NCBI RefSeq assembly: GCF_040932035.1
Contig: NZ_JBFRBB010000001.1
Span: 1,054,001 to 1,118,000, forward strand
Length of the DNA: 64,000 bases
Direction: 5' to 3'
DNA from: Hoeflea_A sp040932035
Lineage (GTDB): Bacteria; Pseudomonadota; Alphaproteobacteria; Rhizobiales; Rhizobiaceae
Each line of letters begins with the position of its first letter. The first letter of the stretch is position 1. The translations under genes were made by a program, and so were the position numbers. The notes beneath the pieces were generated by a model, which saw nothing but the letters and a program-made list of their open reading frames with translations, did not search any database and was not told where the DNA came from. This document shows positions 32,882 through 41,943 of this stretch, in pieces.

Positions 32882-34426
32882 ATGGAACGCAAAAAGGACA
32901 CTCTGTGGAGCTGGCTCGAGCTCCATGCGCAAACGTCACCGGACACGCCGGCCATCATCGGCCCGGGCGGTTCGACGGGCTACGGCGAACTGGCGAACAA
33001 GGTCCGGTCCGTTGCGGGCGGTTTGCAGGCCTTGGGGCTGAAAAAGGGCGATGTGGTAGCCGTCCAGATTCCCAATATCGAAGCCTATGTCGTGGCGTTT
33101 CTTGCCATAACCGCTTGCGGTGGCATCGTGCAGACATTGCACATGCCCTACAGACAGGCGGAACTGCGGCACCTCCTTGAACACAGCGGCGCGCGCATGG
33201 CAATCGGGCTGTCCGTCTTCAAGGATATGTCTCCCGCCGCCGAGATGCACGCCATGAGCGCCGAGTTGCCGGCTCTGCGGCAGGTGATCGCCGTCGGCGA
33301 ACCTGTGGAAGGCACACACGCATTCGCGGACCTGATGTCGGGCGATGCCAATGGCACTTTGCCGGAGCTCTCGCCGGACGATCCATTCCTGCTGCTCTAT
33401 ACATCCGGAACGACGGCAAGCCCCAAGGGCGTGCCGCACTCCTATCGCGGATTTCTCGGCAATGCGGCGCGTTCGGCCGAGCAGCTTGGCATTACCGCCG
33501 ATGAAAAGATGCTGTCGGTAGCGCCCTATACGCATCTTTACGGTTTGTTCGTCATGCATATGTGCCTCGCCACCGGCGCTGCGCAGGCTCTGTTGCCGGT
33601 TTTTGATCCGAAAAGCTTCCTGCCCACCCTGGCGGAAGTGAAACCGGGCGGGATATTTGCCGCGCCCGCACATTTCGCGCCCTTCTGTGCAGCCGGCCTG
33701 CTAAAGGCCGAACACCTCGCCCATACGCGTTTTACCTGTCTTTCCGGCTCCACCGTACCGCCGGCGCTCGCCGAGCAGGTCGACGATCTTATGGAGCAGG
33801 GCAGCGTCATCCAGCTCTGGGGCATGAGCGAATTGCAGGCCGGCGCGTTCGGCCGTCCTGACGATCCGAAACAGACGCGCCTGACCTCCGCCGGGCGTGC
33901 CTCTGAGGCAACCGAACTACGGACGGTCGACACGGAGGGCCAGGTTCTCGACGCCGGCGAAGAGGGTGAGTTGCAGGTCAGGGGGGCGTCGGTTTTTGCC
34001 GGATACCTCAATAACCAGGCCGAAACAGACGCCGCATTCACCGATGGCGGCTGGTTCAGAACCGGCGATCTGGCGGTGCTCGACGCCAATGGCTTCTTGA
34101 CCCTGACCGGACGTGTCAAGGAAGTGATCAACCGCGGCGGTGTCAAATACAACCCTATAGACATCGAGGCGCTGCTTATGGGGCATGAAGCCATCGAAGC
34201 CTGCGCCATCGTTCCCTATCCCGACCCCGATCTTGGTGAAAGAGCCTGTCTTTGCGTGCAGATTTGCGAAGGCAATGAACTGACGCTGGAAGACGTCACT
34301 GCTCTGCTCGAAGAACAGGGCATTGCCAAATACAAATGGCCCGAACGGCTCGAATTCGTTGAGGCCATGCCGTTGACGCCGACCCGGAAAATCATGCGCG
34401 GCAAGCTCAAACAATTGCTTGCCTGA
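32882..34426 (+). CDS. AMP-dependent acyl/aryl-CoA ligase
   Basis: 514 residues from the ATG at 32882 behind AAGGTGAGGG; an ATG at 32843 overlapping the thioesterase stop is the alternative. Adenylation motifs: LLYTSGTTASPKGVPHS (P-loop), IQLWGMSE, WFRTGDLAVLDANGF, LTGRVKEVINRGGVKYNP and the PLTPTRKIMRGKL catalytic Lys. It presumably activates the imported aromatic acid as its CoA thioester for the fusion hydroxylase. Confidence 0.9.
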   Translation: MERKKDTLWSWLELHAQTSPDTPAIIGPGGSTGYGELANKVRSVAGGLQALGLKKGDVVAVQIPNIEAYVVAFLAITACGGIVQTLHMPYRQAELRHLLEHSGARMAIGLSVFKDMSPAAEMHAMSAELPALRQVIAVGEPVEGTHAFADLMSGDANGTLPELSPDDPFLLLYTSGTTASPKGVPHSYRGFLGNAARSAEQLGITADEKMLSVAPYTHLYGLFVMHMCLATGAAQALLPVFDPKSFLPTLAEVKPGGIFAAPAHFAPFCAAGLLKAEHLAHTRFTCLSGSTVPPALAEQVDDLMEQGSVIQLWGMSELQAGAFGRPDDPKQTRLTSAGRASEATELRTVDTEGQVLDAGEEGELQVRGASVFAGYLNNQAETDAAFTDGGWFRTGDLAVLDANGFLTLTGRVKEVINRGGVKYNPIDIEALLMGHEAIEACAIVPYPDPDLGERACLCVQICEGNELTLEDVTALLEEQGIAKYKWPERLEFVEAMPLTPTRKIMRGKLKQLLA

Positions 34427-34457
34427 CACAAAACCCCGAATGATCCGAGGAAAGAAC

Positions 34458-35027
34458 ATGACGGAATTTACGCTCTACACCCCCGAAAACGCGCCCGGCA
34501 AATCCGGCGAACTGCTCGACGGGGCGCTCAAGAAGATGGGATTTCTGCCCAATCTCTACGCCAAGCTCGCCGAATCCGACACCGCGCTCGAAGCCTATTT
34601 CTCGCTATCGTCCCTGGTGTCGAAAACCAGCTTCTCGCCGGCCGAACAGCAGCTCATTCTTTTAGCGGCAAGCGTCGAAAACGAGTGCAATTACTGCGTG
34701 GCCGCACACTCGTCCGGTGCGCGTATGGCAAAGCTCGACAAGGACGTCATCGAAGCGGTGCGTACCGGAAACCCGATTGCGGACGAGCGGCTTGAAGCAC
34801 TGCGCAAATTCACCGAAGCACTGGTTATCACACGCGGCCATGCCAAGGGCGAAATGGAAGCCTTCATTGCCGCCGGATTTGACCGCAAGAACGTTATGGA
34901 AGTGGTTTTGTGCGTCTCCATGAAGACGCTCTCCAACTATTCGAACCACCTGATTGATACACCCCTCGATGCAGCCCTGCAGCGCATGGAGTGGACCGGA
35001 AAAAGCGAACTGCAACAAACGGGCTAA
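34458..35027 (+). CDS. Carboxymuconolactone decarboxylase/AhpD-like family protein
   Basis: 189 residues from the ATG at 34458. LLAASVENECNYCVAAHSSGARM carries the C-x-x-C-x3-H motif of AhpD-like proteins. This suggests a redox-active peroxidase-like site rather than true 4-carboxymuconolactone decarboxylase activity. It lies between the CoA ligase and transporter genes. It may detoxify peroxide leaking from the flavin hydroxylases (inference). Confidence 0.82.
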   Translation: MTEFTLYTPENAPGKSGELLDGALKKMGFLPNLYAKLAESDTALEAYFSLSSLVSKTSFSPAEQQLILLAASVENECNYCVAAHSSGARMAKLDKDVIEAVRTGNPIADERLEALRKFTEALVITRGHAKGEMEAFIAAGFDRKNVMEVVLCVSMKTLSNYSNHLIDTPLDAALQRMEWTGKSELQQTG

Positions 35028-35094
35028 CCGGGGCCAGGGATACTCGCAACAGGGCCGGACAACGGCCGGAATGAAAATCATAGGGAGGAAGAAA

Positions 35095-36249
35095 ATGAAA
35101 AAGCTCATTTGTGCTCTGGGCACTTTACTGCTGGCAACAACGGCGAGGGCGGAAGACCTGAAGATCGGTCTGGTGGTCACGCTTTCCGGACCCCCGGCGG
35201 TTCTGGGCAAGCAGATCGAAGACGCCTTCAAACTGGCTGTTGACGATATGGGTGGAAAAGTCGGTGGCCTCGATACGGAGCTGTTCGTGGTCGATTCCGA
35301 ATTGAAACCCGACGTCGCGCTCACCAGGGTCAAGGGTCTGCTTGAAAGGGACGAAGTCGATTTTGTTGTCGGCACCGTGTTCTCCAACGTGCTGGGCGCC
35401 ATCTTCAAACCGGTCACCCGGTCTGAGACATTCCTGATCAGCCCGAATGCGGGGCCGTCGACGCTCGCGGGCAAGAACTGCAGCCCGTATTTCTTTTCGA
35501 CATCCTATCAGAACAACCAGAACTTCGAGGTGCTCGGCCAGCATGCCCAGGAACAGGGTATCAAGAGCGTCTTCATGATGGCGCCCAACTATCAGGCCGG
35601 GCGCGACGCGATGAACGGCTTCAAGAAATACTACAAGGGTGAAATCACCAACGAGGTCTTTACGCCGCTTGGCCACAAGGACTTTTCGGCTGAAATCGCG
35701 CAGATGTCGACATCCGACGCAGAAGCTCTGTTCACATTCATGCCGGGCGGCATGGGCGTGCGCTTCGTCAAGCAGTTCCGCGATGCCGGGCTCGCCGACA
35801 AGATGAAGTTCCTTTCCGCCTTCACCGTGGATGAGGCAACCCTGCCGGCACAGAAAGACGCTGCTCTCGGTTTCTTCGGCGCCACCACCTGGGCGCCCAA
35901 TCTGGATTTGCCGCAGAGCGAGGCATTTGTTGCCGCCTTTGAGGGAAAATACGGCTACATTCCGGGCGGTTTCGCCATGCAGGCCTACGACGCGGCTCTG
36001 CTGATCGACAGCGCCGTTCGCGCCGTCGGTGGGGATCTCTCGGATAAGGACGCCCTGCGAAAGGCGCTTGAAGCAGCCGACTTCCAGTCGCTGCGCGGCA
36101 AGTTCAGTTTTAACAACAACCATTTCCCGGTTCAGGATTTTTACCTGCTGCGTGTCGCCCAGCGCGATGACGGTAAATACTGGACGGAAATCGATACGAA
36201 GGTGTTCGAGGACTATACGGACAGCTTCGCATCCGAATGCAAGATGTAG
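35095..36249 (+). CDS. Branched-chain-amino-acid-type ABC substrate-binding protein
   Basis: 384 residues from the ATG at 35095 behind GGGAGGAAG. A signal peptide ends near ARA-E (LICALGTLLLATTARA). The mature part, DLKIGLVVTLSGPPAVLGKQIEDAFKLAV, is the periplasmic family 6 (LivJ-like) fold. Members of this family in aromatic clusters bind benzoate-like acids. It is the first of five transporter genes. Confidence 0.9.
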   Translation: MKKLICALGTLLLATTARAEDLKIGLVVTLSGPPAVLGKQIEDAFKLAVDDMGGKVGGLDTELFVVDSELKPDVALTRVKGLLERDEVDFVVGTVFSNVLGAIFKPVTRSETFLISPNAGPSTLAGKNCSPYFFSTSYQNNQNFEVLGQHAQEQGIKSVFMMAPNYQAGRDAMNGFKKYYKGEITNEVFTPLGHKDFSAEIAQMSTSDAEALFTFMPGGMGVRFVKQFRDAGLADKMKFLSAFTVDEATLPAQKDAALGFFGATTWAPNLDLPQSEAFVAAFEGKYGYIPGGFAMQAYDAALLIDSAVRAVGGDLSDKDALRKALEAADFQSLRGKFSFNNNHFPVQDFYLLRVAQRDDGKYWTEIDTKVFEDYTDSFASECKM

Positions 36250-36284
36250 CTGAAACTTGAACAGCTCTCCCGGGGCGCGATCAG

Positions 36285-37211
36285 ATGACATTCACGCTTC
36301 TACTCATCCAGATCCTCAATGGAGCGCAGTACGGTGTGCTGCTGTTTCTGATCGCCGCCGGGCTGACGCTGGTCTTCGGCGTCATGGGCTTCATCAATCT
36401 TGCCCACGGCGTGCAGTATATGATCGGCGCCTATCTCACCTTCATGTTCCTGAGCATCACCGGCAATTTCTTTGTGGCGCTCCTGCTCGGGCTGATAACG
36501 GCGCTTGTCCTTGGTCTTGCGCTGGAAGTCCTCATTTTCCGCCATCTATACGACCGGGATCATCTCGATCAGGTTCTTGCCACCTTCGGTATAATCCTGT
36601 TCGTCAACGAGGCCGTGAAAGTGATCTGGGGGCCGGGAACACTGACGATTCCGACCCCGGAAATTCTCTCCGCCTCGCTTCAACTCACCGATAATCTGCT
36701 TTATCCGGTTTACCGGCTAAGTCTCATCGTCGTCGGCATAATCGTTGCGGCGGGTCTTTACCTGATCGTCACCAAAACGCGCGTCGGCATGCTGATCCGG
36801 GCAGGCGCCACCAATGCCGATATGGTGAGCGCGCTCGGCGTCAATATCCGCCGCCTGTTTACAATCGTCTTCGGCTTCGGCGCCATGCTGGCCGGCTTCG
36901 CCGGTGCTCTTGCCGCACCTGTATTCACCATCGAGCCCGGCATGGGCGACGATCTGCTCATCGTGGCCTTTGTCGTCATCATCATCGGCGGCATCGGATC
37001 GATCCGCGGAGCCTTCATCGCCGCGCTGCTCGTCGGCCTGATAGACACTTTGGGCCGGACACTTGCGACTGATGCCATGAACCTCATCTTCGACGCTTCG
37101 GCCGCCAATCAGATCGGCCCGTCGCTCGCCTCCATGCTGATCTACATCTTCATGGCGGCCGTTCTGTTCTTCCGGCCGCAGGGGCTTTTCCCGGCAAGAG
37201 GTGCGGTATGA
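36285..37211 (+). CDS. ABC permease, LivH family
   Basis: 308 residues, about eight membrane segments, with LLFLIAAGLTLVFGVMGFINLAHG at the N-terminus and AFVVIIIGGIGSIRGAF near residue 230. Both are family signatures. Its stop overlaps the next permease start by four bases. It is part of the presumed aromatic acid importer. Confidence 0.9.
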   Translation: MTFTLLLIQILNGAQYGVLLFLIAAGLTLVFGVMGFINLAHGVQYMIGAYLTFMFLSITGNFFVALLLGLITALVLGLALEVLIFRHLYDRDHLDQVLATFGIILFVNEAVKVIWGPGTLTIPTPEILSASLQLTDNLLYPVYRLSLIVVGIIVAAGLYLIVTKTRVGMLIRAGATNADMVSALGVNIRRLFTIVFGFGAMLAGFAGALAAPVFTIEPGMGDDLLIVAFVVIIIGGIGSIRGAFIAALLVGLIDTLGRTLATDAMNLIFDASAANQIGPSLASMLIYIFMAAVLFFRPQGLFPARGAV

Positions 37212-38197
37212 GAGAACTCTCCGTGGCCGGCGCCGAAACCCTATCCGGCAAGCAGCGTATCGACCGGTCGCTGCTGATCGGCATTTGCATTCTGGCCGTG
37301 TTGGCGCTGACCCCGTTCGTGACTGAAATTGCCGGCGGCAACTATGTCCTGAACCTTGTTTTGAAGGCCATGATCCTGGCGATCGCCGCTGTCTCTCTCG
37401 ATCTGCTGATCGGCCATGGCGGTCTTGTCAGCTTCGGCCATGCCGCGTTTCTCGGGCTCGGCTCCTACGTCACCGGCATTGCCCTGACAGAGGGCATCAC
37501 CAACGCGCTGCCGGTCCTGGGACTGGTCTTGCTGATATGCGGGCTCTTCGCGCTCATCACCGGCGCGATCTCGCTGCGCACATCAGGCGTCTATTTCATC
37601 ATGATCACGCTGGCCTTTGGCCAGATGCTGTTCTTTTCGCTCTCGTCTCTGTCTTCCTATGGCGGCGACGACGGACTGACCTTATGGGACAGTCCCGTCC
37701 TCTTCGGCCAGAATGTGTTTCTTGCAGGTTCTGGGCTGTTCTATTCGACCCTGATCATCCTGGCGCTGACCTGGTTCTTCGTCGGCCGTCTCTCCGTGTC
37801 GCGCTTCGGCCGTGTGCTGCGCGCCGGCAAGGAAAATCCGGTGCGTGTCGGCACGATGGGCTTCGATATCTTCCATTATCGGCTGATTGCCTATGTGATC
37901 GCCGGATTACTCGCCGGCGTCGCCGGATTCCTCACTGCCTGTCATGCCGAGTTTATTAGCCCGTCCACCGCCGCGTGGCAGAATTCCGGCAATCTCATCA
38001 TCATGGTTGTCCTTGGCGGCATGGGCACCCGCAACGGTGCGCTGCTTGGCGCCATATTCGTTGTGCTGATCGAGGAAAGCCTGTCGCTGATCACCCATGA
38101 GTGGAAGCTGATTTTCGGCCCGCTACTGGTCTTTATAGTGCTGTTCGCTAAAGGTGGTCTTGTCAGCCTGATTACCCGTCCTGGAGGCCGCGCATGA
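37208..38197 (+). CDS. ABC permease, LivM family
   Basis: 329 residues. Membrane segments include AISLDLLIG-like LDLLIGHGGLVSFGHAAFLGLG, and MVVLGGMGTRNGALLGAIFV near the C-terminus, both LivM hallmarks. It overlaps the LivH stop and the LivG start by four bases each. Confidence 0.9.
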   Translation: MRELSVAGAETLSGKQRIDRSLLIGICILAVLALTPFVTEIAGGNYVLNLVLKAMILAIAAVSLDLLIGHGGLVSFGHAAFLGLGSYVTGIALTEGITNALPVLGLVLLICGLFALITGAISLRTSGVYFIMITLAFGQMLFFSLSSLSSYGGDDGLTLWDSPVLFGQNVFLAGSGLFYSTLIILALTWFFVGRLSVSRFGRVLRAGKENPVRVGTMGFDIFHYRLIAYVIAGLLAGVAGFLTACHAEFISPSTAAWQNSGNLIIMVVLGGMGTRNGALLGAIFVVLIEESLSLITHEWKLIFGPLLVFIVLFAKGGLVSLITRPGGRA

Positions 38198-38939
38198 GCA
38201 CCATCCTGGCGCTTGAAGGGCTGGTCAAGAATTTCGGATCGCTGCGCGTGACCGACGATGTTTCCCTGGAGTTGCGGCGCGACGAGTGCCACGCGCTCAT
38301 CGGACCCAACGGCGCGGGTAAATCGACCCTGATCAACCTGGTTTCGGGAAATCTGGGTGTGGAGAGCGGCAAGGTGGTGCTCGATGGCGCGGATATTTCG
38401 CATTATTCGATGCCGCAACGCGCCCACGCAGGCCTCGGCCGGACATTTCAGATCACTTCAATCATCCCGAGTTTTTCCGTGCTTGAAAATGTCGCGCTGG
38501 CGGCTCAAGCGAAGGCGGGCTCAAGCCTGCATTTCTTCGGCCGGGCTGCCGAGGAACAGGAGTTGAATGAAAAGGCGCGCAGCGCACTTACTATGCTCGG
38601 TCTTGCCGACCGGCAGGATGTGCGCAGCGCCGATCTTTCCCATGGCGAGCACAGGCTCCTCGAGCTGGCGATGGCCATCGTTGGCGAGCCGAAGGCCTTG
38701 CTCCTCGACGAGCCCATGGCCGGCATGGGCAAGGGCGAAAGCGAGACGCTGACCGACACGCTGCTGACTTTGAAAAAGACCATGCCCATGCTGCTTGTGG
38801 AACACGACATGGAAGCCGTCTTCAAGCTGGCTGACCGGATTTCGGTGCTGGCCTATGGGCGGGTCGTTGCCACCGGAACCCCGGATGAGGTGCGTGCCGA
38901 CGAGCAGGCCCGCGCCGCCTATCTCGGGAGCGATACGCC

Positions 38940-38943
<4 letters not shown>
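38194..38943 (+). CDS. ABC ATPase, LivG family
   Basis: 249 residues. Walker A GPNGAGKST, signature LSHGEHRLLELAMAI (the SHGE variant common in LivG), Walker B ALLLDEPMAGM and switch His in LLVEHDMEAVF. It is coupled to both neighbours by ATGA overlaps. Confidence 0.92.
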
Positions 38944-39635
<692 letters not shown>

Positions 39636-39661
39636 TCCGCACAGCAAGAAAGGGATGAACG

Positions 39662-40117
39662 ATGAATGAGATGCCACTTGGAATAACCCGCGCCCGCGAG
39701 GGAATGGAAGGCATCAGCTGGAACATCCTGGGTCAGACCTATGTGCCCAAACAGCTGAGTGAATCGTCGTTTTCTTGGCATGCGACGCTGCCGCCGGGCA
39801 CGTTCGTGCCGCCGCATATCCATCCAACGCAGGACGAGTTCCTCTACATACTCGAAGGCCGTTTCGATTTCCTGCTCGACGGAAAGGAAGATTATGCCGA
39901 ACCCGGCGATCTGGTTCATATGCCGAGGGGCATTCCGCACGGCATATTCAACAAGGGCGATTCAACCATAAAGACGCTGTTCTGGGTTTCGCCCTCGCAG
40001 CGGCTCTATGATCTGTTCTGGGCGATCCACAATATGGGTCCGGAACCGGATCCGGCAAAGCTCGTTGCCATATCCGCCGAGCATGAAATTGATTTTCTGC
40101 CGCCGGAAGAAGAATAG
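39662..40117 (+). CDS. Cupin-domain protein
   Basis: 151 residues, a single cupin barrel. PPHIHPTQDEFLYILEG supplies H-x-H-x4-E metal ligands and RGIPHGIFN the second-motif His, so a metal site is probably intact. It is too short for a gentisate-type bicupin dioxygenase but could be a small dioxygenase, isomerase or sensor. It lies directly before a flavin monooxygenase gene, suggesting action on the same intermediate. Confidence 0.8.
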   Translation: MNEMPLGITRAREGMEGISWNILGQTYVPKQLSESSFSWHATLPPGTFVPPHIHPTQDEFLYILEGRFDFLLDGKEDYAEPGDLVHMPRGIPHGIFNKGDSTIKTLFWVSPSQRLYDLFWAIHNMGPEPDPAKLVAISAEHEIDFLPPEEE

Positions 40118-40126
40118 GAGGCTACG

Positions 40127-41377
40127 ATGGAAGTGCTGATAGCCGGCGCCGGCATAGGTGGCCTGACGACAGCCCTCATGCTGCACCAGCGCGGTATCCG
40201 GTCGCGCATTTTCGAGCGGGCGGCGCAGGTGCGCGAAGTGGGCGTCGGGATCAACACGCTTCCCCATGCCATCGAGGAACTGGCCGGCCTTGGCCTTCTG
40301 GAGAGGCTCGATGCGGTTGCGCTCAGGACGCGCGAACTGCGTTACCTCACCAAGCACGGTCAGGAAGTCTGGCGCGAACTGCGCGGGACCTACGCCGGTC
40401 ACGAGATGCCGCAATTCTCCATTCATCGCGGCAGGCTGCAGAAGGTTTTATACGACGCCGTCATCGAACGGCTTGGAGCCGATACGGTGCAGACCGGCGC
40501 ACAGCTTTCGGGCTTCATCCAGGATGAGGGCGGTGTGACAGCCAATTTCACAGACAGCATCGATGGCGGAAACAGCCGCACCGAACGCGGGGAGATCCTC
40601 ATCTGTGCGGACGGCATACACAGTGTAGGACGACGCACCTTCTACCCCGACGAAGGCCCGCCGAGTTGGAACGGTGTCGTCATGTGGCGCGGTGCGACCG
40701 AATGGCCGGTCTGGGAGGACGGGGAAACCATGGCCATCGGCGGCGGCATGGGCGGCAAGTTCGTGCTCTATCCGATTGCGCCCAAGAAAGGCGGCAAACA
40801 GCTGATGAACTGGGTTGTGGGTGTCCGCGTCGCTGACGGCGCCACGTCACCGCCGCCTGAAAAGAGCTGGTCGAAGGTTGCGCATCTTTCCGAAGTTCTG
40901 CCGCATGCAAAGCGGTTTTCCATTCCGGGCATGGATATCGAGGCGCTGGTGCGGGCAACCCCTGCTATCTACGAATACCCGATGGCCGACCGCGATCCCC
41001 TGCCGCGCTGGACCCACGGCCGGGTGACGCTGCTCGGCGATGCGGCGCATCCCATGTATCCGGTCGGATCGAACGGTGCCTCGCAGGCGATACTCGATGC
41101 ACGCTGCCTTGCAGACGCTCTGGAAGCGTCAGAACATCCCCGCGAAGCGCTTTATGTCTACGAAAAGGACCGCCTGCCTAAAACGGCGGAGGTGGTGCGG
41201 CTGAACCGGGGAGGCGGGCCGGAACGGGTCATTGACGAAGTTGAGAAGATCAATCCCTACTTGTTTGACAATGTCGACGATGTGTTGAGCCACGACAAGC
41301 GTGAGGCGATCGTCAAAGGCTATGCCGGCACCGCCGGTTTCCTTGTGAAAAAATCAAAGAAAAAGGCGGCGTCATGA
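40127..41377 (+). CDS. FAD-dependent aromatic monooxygenase (PhzS/salicylate-hydroxylase-like)
   Basis: 416 residues. GAGIGGLTTALMLHQRG at the N-terminus binds FAD, LICADGIHSVGR near residue 160 is the DG motif, and LLGDAAHPMYPVGSNGASQAI near 305 is the GD motif. The group A flavin hydroxylases use NAD(P)H and O2. It probably hydroxylates a free (non-CoA) aromatic or heteroaromatic acid. Its start lies 9 bases after the cupin and its stop overlaps the RidA gene by four. Confidence 0.88.
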   Translation: MEVLIAGAGIGGLTTALMLHQRGIRSRIFERAAQVREVGVGINTLPHAIEELAGLGLLERLDAVALRTRELRYLTKHGQEVWRELRGTYAGHEMPQFSIHRGRLQKVLYDAVIERLGADTVQTGAQLSGFIQDEGGVTANFTDSIDGGNSRTERGEILICADGIHSVGRRTFYPDEGPPSWNGVVMWRGATEWPVWEDGETMAIGGGMGGKFVLYPIAPKKGGKQLMNWVVGVRVADGATSPPPEKSWSKVAHLSEVLPHAKRFSIPGMDIEALVRATPAIYEYPMADRDPLPRWTHGRVTLLGDAAHPMYPVGSNGASQAILDARCLADALEASEHPREALYVYEKDRLPKTAEVVRLNRGGGPERVIDEVEKINPYLFDNVDDVLSHDKREAIVKGYAGTAGFLVKKSKKKAAS

Positions 41378-41769
41378 AGTTCCTGGAACCGGCGGGCTGG
41401 AAGCCCGCAAAAGGCTATGCGAACGGCATTCAGGCAAGCGGCGACATTGTCGTGACCGGCGGTCTGGTCGGCTGGAGCAAGGACCAGGTCTGGGAAACGG
41501 ACGATTTCGTCGAACAGTGCGAGCAGACCTTTGCCAATATCGTCGCGGTTATCAATGAGGCGGGCGCCGGTCCTGAGCACATTGTGCGCCTGACCTGGTA
41601 TGTCACCGACAAGGCCGAATATCTCGCCCGTCCCAAAGAGCTGGGTGAAGCCTACCGCCGCGTGTTCGGGCGGCATTTTCCGGCCATGGCCGTCGTCCAG
41701 GTGACGGCCCTCATCGAGGACCGCGCCAAGGTCGAGATCGAGGCGACAGCTGTTATCCCGCGCGATTGA
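41374..41769 (+). CDS. RidA/YjgF-family protein lacking the usual catalytic arginine
   Basis: 131 residues. It has the trimeric YjgF fold pattern (ASGDIVVTGGLVGWSKD, QTFANIVAVINEAGAG, VEIEATAVIPRD). The segment usually written PAR-S-x-V is PAMAVVQV here, so the Arg that binds enamine/imine substrates in true RidA is replaced by Met. It may be a divergent hydrolase or tautomerase. It overlaps the flavin monooxygenase gene and closes the aromatic run. Confidence 0.83.
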   Translation: MKFLEPAGWKPAKGYANGIQASGDIVVTGGLVGWSKDQVWETDDFVEQCEQTFANIVAVINEAGAGPEHIVRLTWYVTDKAEYLARPKELGEAYRRVFGRHFPAMAVVQVTALIEDRAKVEIEATAVIPRD

Positions 41770-41804
41770 GCGGCATCACTCCTAATGCTGGCAACTGACA
41801 TTGC

Positions 41805-41827
41805 TTGACCAAGGAAATCGGGGTCAA
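41805..41827. promoter_or_regulatory. Interrupted dyad TTGACC-N11-GGTCAA upstream of the dehydrogenase gene
   Basis: A perfect 6-base inverted repeat with an 11-base spacer, about 120 bases before the ATG at 41944. It may be a regulator site for the dehydrogenase gene. The spacing suits a dimer reading two adjacent major grooves, but chance is possible. Confidence 0.3.
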
Positions 41828-41943
41828 AGAGCAGGATTTATTCGTGTGCAAATCGGTGTAGGCGGCACTAACACTTTCACAATACGTGCTTGTTACACCA
41901 GAGGCGGCGCGCAGCCGGGCCTCGAACGAAGGAATTTTTGAAA

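Noticed and set aside
34458..35027. True 4-carboxymuconolactone decarboxylase of the protocatechuate pathway
   Set aside because: The C-x-x-C-x3-H motif indicates an AhpD-like redox protein, and no other beta-ketoadipate genes are present.
39662..40117. Gentisate 1,2-dioxygenase
   Set aside because: The protein is a single 151-residue cupin, while gentisate dioxygenases are bicupins of about 340 residues or more.
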